DNA from: DAOSVX01 sp964440405
GTDB taxonomy: Bacteria; Bacillota_I; Bacilli_A; RF39; UBA660
Assembly (NCBI GenBank): GCA_964440405.1
Contig: CAYTSB010000033.1
Location: forward strand, 1-10,469
Length of the DNA: 10,469 nt
Direction: 5' to 3'
Below the pieces are notes generated by a model. The model searched no databases and had not been told where the DNA came from. It saw only the letters and a list, made by a program, of their open reading frames with translations. Positions 7,175-10,469 of the stretch are shown piece by piece. Positions within the stretch are counted from its first letter, which is position 1. Every line of letters starts with the position of its first letter. A program made the translations under genes and the position numbers.

Positions 7175-7202
7175 AAAAAGATATAAAATTATATCTTTTT
7201 TT
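7175..7202 (+). terminator. Intrinsic terminator of the coat gene
   Basis: A perfect 12-bp stem, AAAAAGATATAA and TTATATCTTTTT, with a 2-nt AA spacer (an effective loop of about 4 nt after fraying) ends in a T-run, 5 nt after the coat-gene stop. The stem has no more than two G-C pairs, so its stability is modest. It separates the coat gene from the DUF2779 gene. Confidence 0.75.
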
Positions 7203-7203
7203 A

Positions 7204-7223
7204 TGCTATACTGAAAATGGTGA
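7204..7223 (+). promoter_or_regulatory. Extended -10 promoter and ribosome binding site of the DUF2779 gene
   Basis: TGCTATACT (7204-7212) is an extended -10 element directly after the terminator. No clear -35 is visible, as expected for extended -10 promoters. GGTGA (7219-7223) lies 7 nt before ATG 7231. The predicted start, about 7219, coincides with the ribosome binding site. Confidence 0.5.
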
Positions 7224-7230
7224 AGTTGAT

Positions 7231-9069
7231 ATGGCTATAAGTAAAACGGATTTTATTAACTATACAAGATGTCCTCGTTATGGAGCATTAGAAGAAGTAA
7301 AAAAAGAGAAATTAGATGCAGATGTTAGTTATGATGAATATAAAGAAAAAGAAAAAATTGATAATTTAACAGAATTAATTAATGTAATGTATGAGATAAA
7401 TGATGAAGGGGAAGAAGAAAATTTAATTGATGTTAAAAATGCTCAATTAGAAGCAATGATGAAATACTATAAAATGGTAGAGGAACTGGCAGCTAAAGTA
7501 ACTAAAAAATACTTTAAAGGAAGGATTGTATCTTCACTAGATACTTTTAAACAAGAAAGATTTGATTACTCTTTAAATGGTATTAAGTATTTCTGCTATA
7601 TTGATATTTATAATGAAGCTGATAAAGCCATTAATATTATTGAAGTAAAAGCTACTACTAGTAAAAAATTTGCAGATTTAGGTAAAAAAGAACATTCAAT
7701 TTTTTATAAAAAAGATAATATTTATTATTTGAAAGATGAAATTGGTTATGATTATACTGAGGAAATGACTGATAAAGAATATAATAATTATAAAAGCAAA
7801 TTATATGATCGTTTTAAAGAAGGAAAATATATTTTTGATTTAGCAATTCAAAGATATTTTATTGAAGGAGAATATCGTAACTCAAAAAATGAAGCTAAAC
7901 TTAAAGGTATCAAATATTATCTGGCAGTTTTAAATCATGAATATGTTTATAATGGCAATAAGGAATATGATGTTGATGATGAAGGCAATGACATTGTTAC
8001 TTTTATTGATTTAACCAAAGTAACTGCCGATTTACAAAAAGTGGTTGATACTAATCGGATCTTGTTAGAAGGGTATCTTAAAGATAATAGGATAGCTAAC
8101 CATCCTTTAGGAGTTTATTGTGAATATAAAAAACAAACTGAATGCAAGTATTTTAAATCAGTCTGTGGATGTAAAATTCCTAAAACAAATTCATCTTTAA
8201 ATTACCTTAATAATCAATCAGGATTTAAAGATCCGAATGGCAATACTTATAAGGGTATTGACCTAATTAATGAAGGCTATCTTAATTTATTAGATATTCC
8301 TTTGTCATGGATTAAAAATCCCAATCATTTTATTCAAAGAGAAGCTTTAGAAAATAATAAACCTTATATTAATAAAGAAAAGTTGCAGAATGCTTTAAGT
8401 TTATTGAAATATCCTATATATCACTTAGATTTTGAGACTTTTCCTTGTCCAATCCCTAGGTTTACTGGTGAAAAATGCTATGAGCAATCACCGTTTGAGT
8501 TTAGTTTACATATTGAGTCAGCTCCCGGAGCATGTAATAAAGATAATGATAACTATGTTTTTATGGCTCATAGTTTTAATGATGAAAGAGAAGAATTGGT
8601 AAAAAAACTTTGTGAATTAATCCCCGGGGATAAAGGAACTTTGTTTGCTCAGAATGTATCATTTGAAAAAAGAGTTATTAAGCGCTTAGGTGATATCTAT
8701 CCAGAGTATAAAAAACAGCTTTTAAATATTTATGATCGAGGCTTTGATTTAATTGATATTTTAAAAACCAATAGTAGAATTTATGAAGAATTAGGATATT
8801 CTAGTGAAGAAGCCAGGATAGTTAATTATTATGATGAACGCTTTAGCGGGTCTTATTCAATTAAAAAAACATTGCCGGTATTCAGTAATTTATCTTATAA
8901 TAATTTAAATGTTAAAAATGGAGTTGAAGCAATTTGTGAGTATGCAAGTTTTGCTAATATTTCTAAAGAGGAAAGAGAATTAAAAAGAAAGGCCTTGATT
9001 GAATACTGCAAACAAGATACTTGGGCGATGGTTGTTATTTTAGATAGTTTAAGAAATAGTGTAAAATAA
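7231..9069 (+). CDS. DUF2779 protein: Cas4-like nuclease region plus DEDD-type exonuclease-like domain
   Basis: The 612-residue protein has two nuclease-like halves. Residues 1-320 resemble Cas4/AddB-type PD-(D/E)XK nucleases: an N-terminal SKTDFINYTRCPR with C14, D125 in YIDIY, E138-V-K140 in IIEVKATTS, and a Cys group C297, C305, C312, C314 that with C14 could hold an Fe-S cluster. Residues about 395-610 are the DUF2779 domain, which looks like a DnaQ-type 3'-5' exonuclease: HLDFET with D400/E402, the block QSPFEFSLHIES, FAQNVSFEKRVI with N475/E479, and EYCKQDTW with D596. Such a fold would act on DNA or RNA in the cytoplasm, but substrate and role are unknown. ATG 7231 is chosen over ATG 7141 because the latter overlaps the coat gene and runs through its terminator, and similarity begins at MAISKTDF. 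Flanking genes are housekeeping or sporulation genes, not defence genes. Confidence 0.82.
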   Translation: MAISKTDFINYTRCPRYGALEEVKKEKLDADVSYDEYKEKEKIDNLTELINVMYEINDEGEEENLIDVKNAQLEAMMKYYKMVEELAAKVTKKYFKGRIVSSLDTFKQERFDYSLNGIKYFCYIDIYNEADKAINIIEVKATTSKKFADLGKKEHSIFYKKDNIYYLKDEIGYDYTEEMTDKEYNNYKSKLYDRFKEGKYIFDLAIQRYFIEGEYRNSKNEAKLKGIKYYLAVLNHEYVYNGNKEYDVDDEGNDIVTFIDLTKVTADLQKVVDTNRILLEGYLKDNRIANHPLGVYCEYKKQTECKYFKSVCGCKIPKTNSSLNYLNNQSGFKDPNGNTYKGIDLINEGYLNLLDIPLSWIKNPNHFIQREALENNKPYINKEKLQNALSLLKYPIYHLDFETFPCPIPRFTGEKCYEQSPFEFSLHIESAPGACNKDNDNYVFMAHSFNDEREELVKKLCELIPGDKGTLFAQNVSFEKRVIKRLGDIYPEYKKQLLNIYDRGFDLIDILKTNSRIYEELGYSSEEARIVNYYDERFSGSYSIKKTLPVFSNLSYNNLNVKNGVEAICEYASFANISKEERELKRKALIEYCKQDTWAMVVILDSLRNSVK

Positions 9070-9092
9070 TCGTAAAATATAAGTAAATAACT

Positions 9093-9128
9093 ACATTAAT
9101 TTAAAAAAGTTTAGTATGATATTAATGT
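9093..9128 (+). repeat. Inverted repeat flanking the rpoZ -10 region
   Basis: ACATTAAT (9093-9100) and ATTAATGT (9121-9128) are perfect 8-bp inverted copies separated by 20 nt that contain the probable rpoZ -10, TATGAT (9115-9120). The arms sit near -34 and at the predicted start. This could be a repressor site or, in read-through RNA from upstream, a hairpin ending at the ribosome binding site. The AT-rich context makes chance occurrence possible. Confidence 0.45.
9115..9120 (+). promoter_or_regulatory. Probable -10 element for rpoZ
   Basis: TATGAT (5 of 6 to consensus) lies 24 nt before ATG 9145. The -35 (TACATT, 9092-9097, 17-bp spacer) is weak, so rpoZ may also be reached by read-through from the DUF2779 gene; no terminator is visible between them. 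Confidence 0.45.
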
Positions 9129-9144
9129 GAGGAAAGTGATCTCT

Positions 9145-9339
9145 ATGATATATCCTTCTATTGATAAATTATTAAATATAGTTGACTCCAAGTATAAACT
9201 AGTTCATGTGGCTTCTAGTAGAAGTAAAGAAATGATTCAAACTAACCATTTCCAAATGAATATGAAAGAGTACAAAAACAAAAAAGAACTAGGGCGAGCA
9301 TTAGAAGAGATAGAAAAAAGTCTTATCAAAATTAGTTAA
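9145..9339 (+). CDS. rpoZ: DNA-directed RNA polymerase omega subunit
   Basis: Omega is a small RNA polymerase subunit that clamps the beta' C-terminal region and aids assembly. The 64-residue product carries the family signature MIYPSIDKLLNIVDSKYKLV at its N terminus, followed by VASSRSKEM (usually A.RA+.L) and a C-terminal helix with LGRALEEI. Start ATG 9145 matches the conserved N terminus; the ribosome binding site is AGGAAAGTGAT (9130-9140). The GTG at 9127 would add six residues outside the family pattern. In B. subtilis rpoZ follows gmk; here it stands alone between the DUF2779 gene and a convergent phosphoesterase gene. Its last codons and stop fall within the terminator. Confidence 0.94.
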   Translation: MIYPSIDKLLNIVDSKYKLVHVASSRSKEMIQTNHFQMNMKEYKNKKELGRALEEIEKSLIKIS

Positions 9340-9350
9340 GACTTTTTTTT
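9314..9350. terminator. rpoZ terminator, possibly bidirectional
   Basis: AAAAAAGTCTTA (9314-9325) pairs with TAAGACTTTTTT (9337-9348) around an 11-nt loop, followed by more T. The rpoZ stop codon TAA (9337-9339) is part of the stem. On the minus strand the same hairpin ends in a 6-T run, so it may also stop transcripts of the convergent phosphoesterase gene. Confidence 0.87.
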
Positions 9351-9424
9351 GTGGAATTTTTTGCTAATTTTTAAACATAATGGATTGTCTTTAGGAATGG
9401 CTATCTTTACATAGGCTTTTTATA

Positions 9425-9441
9425 ACATTTGTTACAAATGT
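9425..9441 (-). other. Stem-loop with the phosphoesterase stop codon in its loop
   Basis: ACATTTG (9425-9431) and CAAATGT (9435-9441) form a 7-bp stem whose 3-nt loop is exactly the TAA stop (9432-9434 on the minus strand). No T-run follows, so it is not a standard terminator. It may affect termination efficiency or mRNA 3' stability, or be chance. Confidence 0.4.
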
Positions 9442-10391
9442 ATCCCTCCAAATGGATCTTGTTTAACTTTATGAAATATTTTAGTGCCGGGTATAATTTT
9501 TGGTTCAACTACTAAAGACTGTAACTCGACATTATCAATTTTGCTTTGGGAATTAAAATATAAAGTTATATCCCAAGCGCCTAGAGGTTTTCCGGCAGGA
9601 TTATTATACAATGATGGAACACAAATAACGATTCTGTCATTAAAAGAGTAAAATAAACTGTCGTGCATATGACCTCTTATACAAACGGGTGGTTTAGCTG
9701 CCATTTTTTCATAATATTGATCAAATTCTTCATCAAATACAGTGTGATTTTTTATTGATGCAGGATGTTGCAATCCAATACTGTCTTTGTGAAGTTCAAT
9801 TGTTGCGTTATTATAACCTAAAAATTCCATATCTAATCTTGAATTAGAAATTAAATATGAAAGATCAAACCCTTGATTTGCAATTGTTCTAAAATCATGA
9901 TTACCTAATAAAATATAGTTTACGATACTGTTATCTTTAGGATAGTTTTTTATAATATATTCTCCTGTTTCTATTGCATCAGTCATCTTTAATTCATCAC
10001 TATTGTCAAAATTAAAACTATGACCCTCAATTAAATCTCCAAGATGTAGGATAGAATGAATACCATTTTTAACAGCATAATCATATATATTATTAACTAA
10101 ATCAAATCGATCATTCTTATTGCCAAAATGAGTATCAGCAATAGCTAAAAATCTAATTTTACCACCGTCAGTATAAATTCTTATATTGTTATTAGTTCTA
10201 TTTTTACCTAAATTTTGATGTAAGAATATAATTGTTCCTATTCCATCATTATAAGTTTTTTCAATTAAAAATCCTTTGTTTTTTAGGGAATTTAACTTTA
10301 ATGCTAATTGGTAATTATTTAATCCTAAATCTTGTCTTAATTCTTGAATTGTAGCTCCATTGCCAATTAGTTCTAACAGTCTTTCGTCCAT
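9432..10391 (-). CDS. Winged-helix/metallophosphoesterase fusion protein
   Basis: The 319-residue product joins a helix-turn-helix-like N terminus (about 1-58; LLELIGNGATIQELRQDLGL then YQLALKLNSLKNKGFL, a winged-helix pattern) to a calcineurin-type metallophosphoesterase. Metal-ligand motifs are complete: ADTH (D86, H88), GDLIEG (D119), GNHD at 163-166, H209 in GLQHP and GHMH at 240-243. The family hydrolyses phosphomono- or diesters, including nucleic acid ends and cyclic dinucleotides. The DNA-binding-like domain hints at a nucleic acid substrate, but this is inference. ATG 10391 is preceded 8 nt upstream by GGGGG within AAAAAAGGGGGAT; an upstream frame from 10454 crosses the promoter and is rejected. 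It is a single gene converging on rpoZ. Confidence 0.86.
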   Translation of the reverse strand: MDERLLELIGNGATIQELRQDLGLNNYQLALKLNSLKNKGFLIEKTYNDGIGTIIFLHQNLGKNRTNNNIRIYTDGGKIRFLAIADTHFGNKNDRFDLVNNIYDYAVKNGIHSILHLGDLIEGHSFNFDNSDELKMTDAIETGEYIIKNYPKDNSIVNYILLGNHDFRTIANQGFDLSYLISNSRLDMEFLGYNNATIELHKDSIGLQHPASIKNHTVFDEEFDQYYEKMAAKPPVCIRGHMHDSLFYSFNDRIVICVPSLYNNPAGKPLGAWDITLYFNSQSKIDNVELQSLVVEPKIIPGTKIFHKVKQDPFGGIHL

Positions 10392-10422
10392 TTTAGAATC
10401 CCCCTTTTTTGAGTTGAAAATT

Positions 10423-10451
10423 ATCATAACATTTATTGCTGTAGATATCAA
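10423..10451 (-). promoter_or_regulatory. Sigma-A-type promoter of the phosphoesterase gene
   Basis: On the minus strand TTGATA (10451-10446), a 17-bp spacer and TATGAT (10428-10423), the latter preceded by TGT as an extended -10. The predicted start near 10416 gives a leader of about 25 nt. The promoter lies within the longer, rejected upstream extension of the frame. Confidence 0.7.
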
Positions 10452-10469
10452 CAATTTTCCTGGAAAAAA

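Noticed and set aside
7141..7230. Upstream ATG extension of the DUF2779 gene
   Set aside because: It overlaps the coat-gene end, spans the terminator and promoter, and encodes no family-like residues before MAISKTDF.
7231..9069. Possible CRISPR-associated Cas4
   Set aside because: No cas1/cas2 or CRISPR repeats are in the window, and the DUF2779 C-terminal domain is not part of standard Cas4 proteins.
9391..9421. Possible hairpin GGCTAT...ATAGGC followed by TTTTT between rpoZ and the phosphoesterase gene
   Set aside because: The stem is short with an internal mismatch, and a much stronger terminator lies just upstream.

Overview
The window is AT-rich, low-GC Firmicutes-type chromosome. Short Shine-Dalgarno-led genes, an RNase J, the ftsY-ylxM-ffh cluster and a CotD-like spore coat gene point to a spore-forming member of the Bacilli/Erysipelotrichia/Mollicutes-related lineages, probably uncultured. 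Trp is encoded by TGG and ftsY ends in TGA, so the standard bacterial code applies. I saw no CRISPR array, insertion sequence, tRNA, rRNA or phage structural gene.

Layout. (1) Positions 1-393 hold the C-terminal part of a probable surface protein, apparently frameshifted near 347-349. It ends at a bidirectional terminator shared with a convergent RNase J gene (407-2083, minus). (2) RNase J and ftsY diverge from about 160 bp that carries two recognisable sigma-A-type promoters. (3) ftsY, ylxM, tmk and ffh (2246-5503) form a tight operon: the protein-targeting (SRP) pathway with a thymidylate kinase gene inserted between ylxM and ffh. (4) A GT4-type glycosyltransferase follows. It appears to start at CTG 5581, not at the first ATG (5686). 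(5) A small Cys/His/Met-rich CotD-like gene is preceded by a match to a late mother-cell (sigma-K-type) promoter and followed by a strong terminator. (6) A large DUF2779 protein (7231-9069) combines a Cas4-like PD-(D/E)XK region, a Cys set that may bind an Fe-S cluster, and a DEDD-type exonuclease-like domain. (7) rpoZ (RNA polymerase omega) is next, then a convergent gene for a winged-helix/metallophosphoesterase fusion (9432-10391, minus).

The genes are mostly housekeeping: RNA decay, protein targeting, dTTP supply, transcription and spore coat. The least characterised are the DUF2779 protein and the HTH-phosphoesterase fusion. A recurring architectural theme is a -10 element directly abutting the ribosome binding site, which predicts leaders of only about 10-20 nt for several genes. 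A second theme is stop codons placed inside hairpins. I do not see a clear new multi-gene system; the best candidates for follow-up are the DUF2779 nuclease, the CTG start and the frameshifted surface gene.
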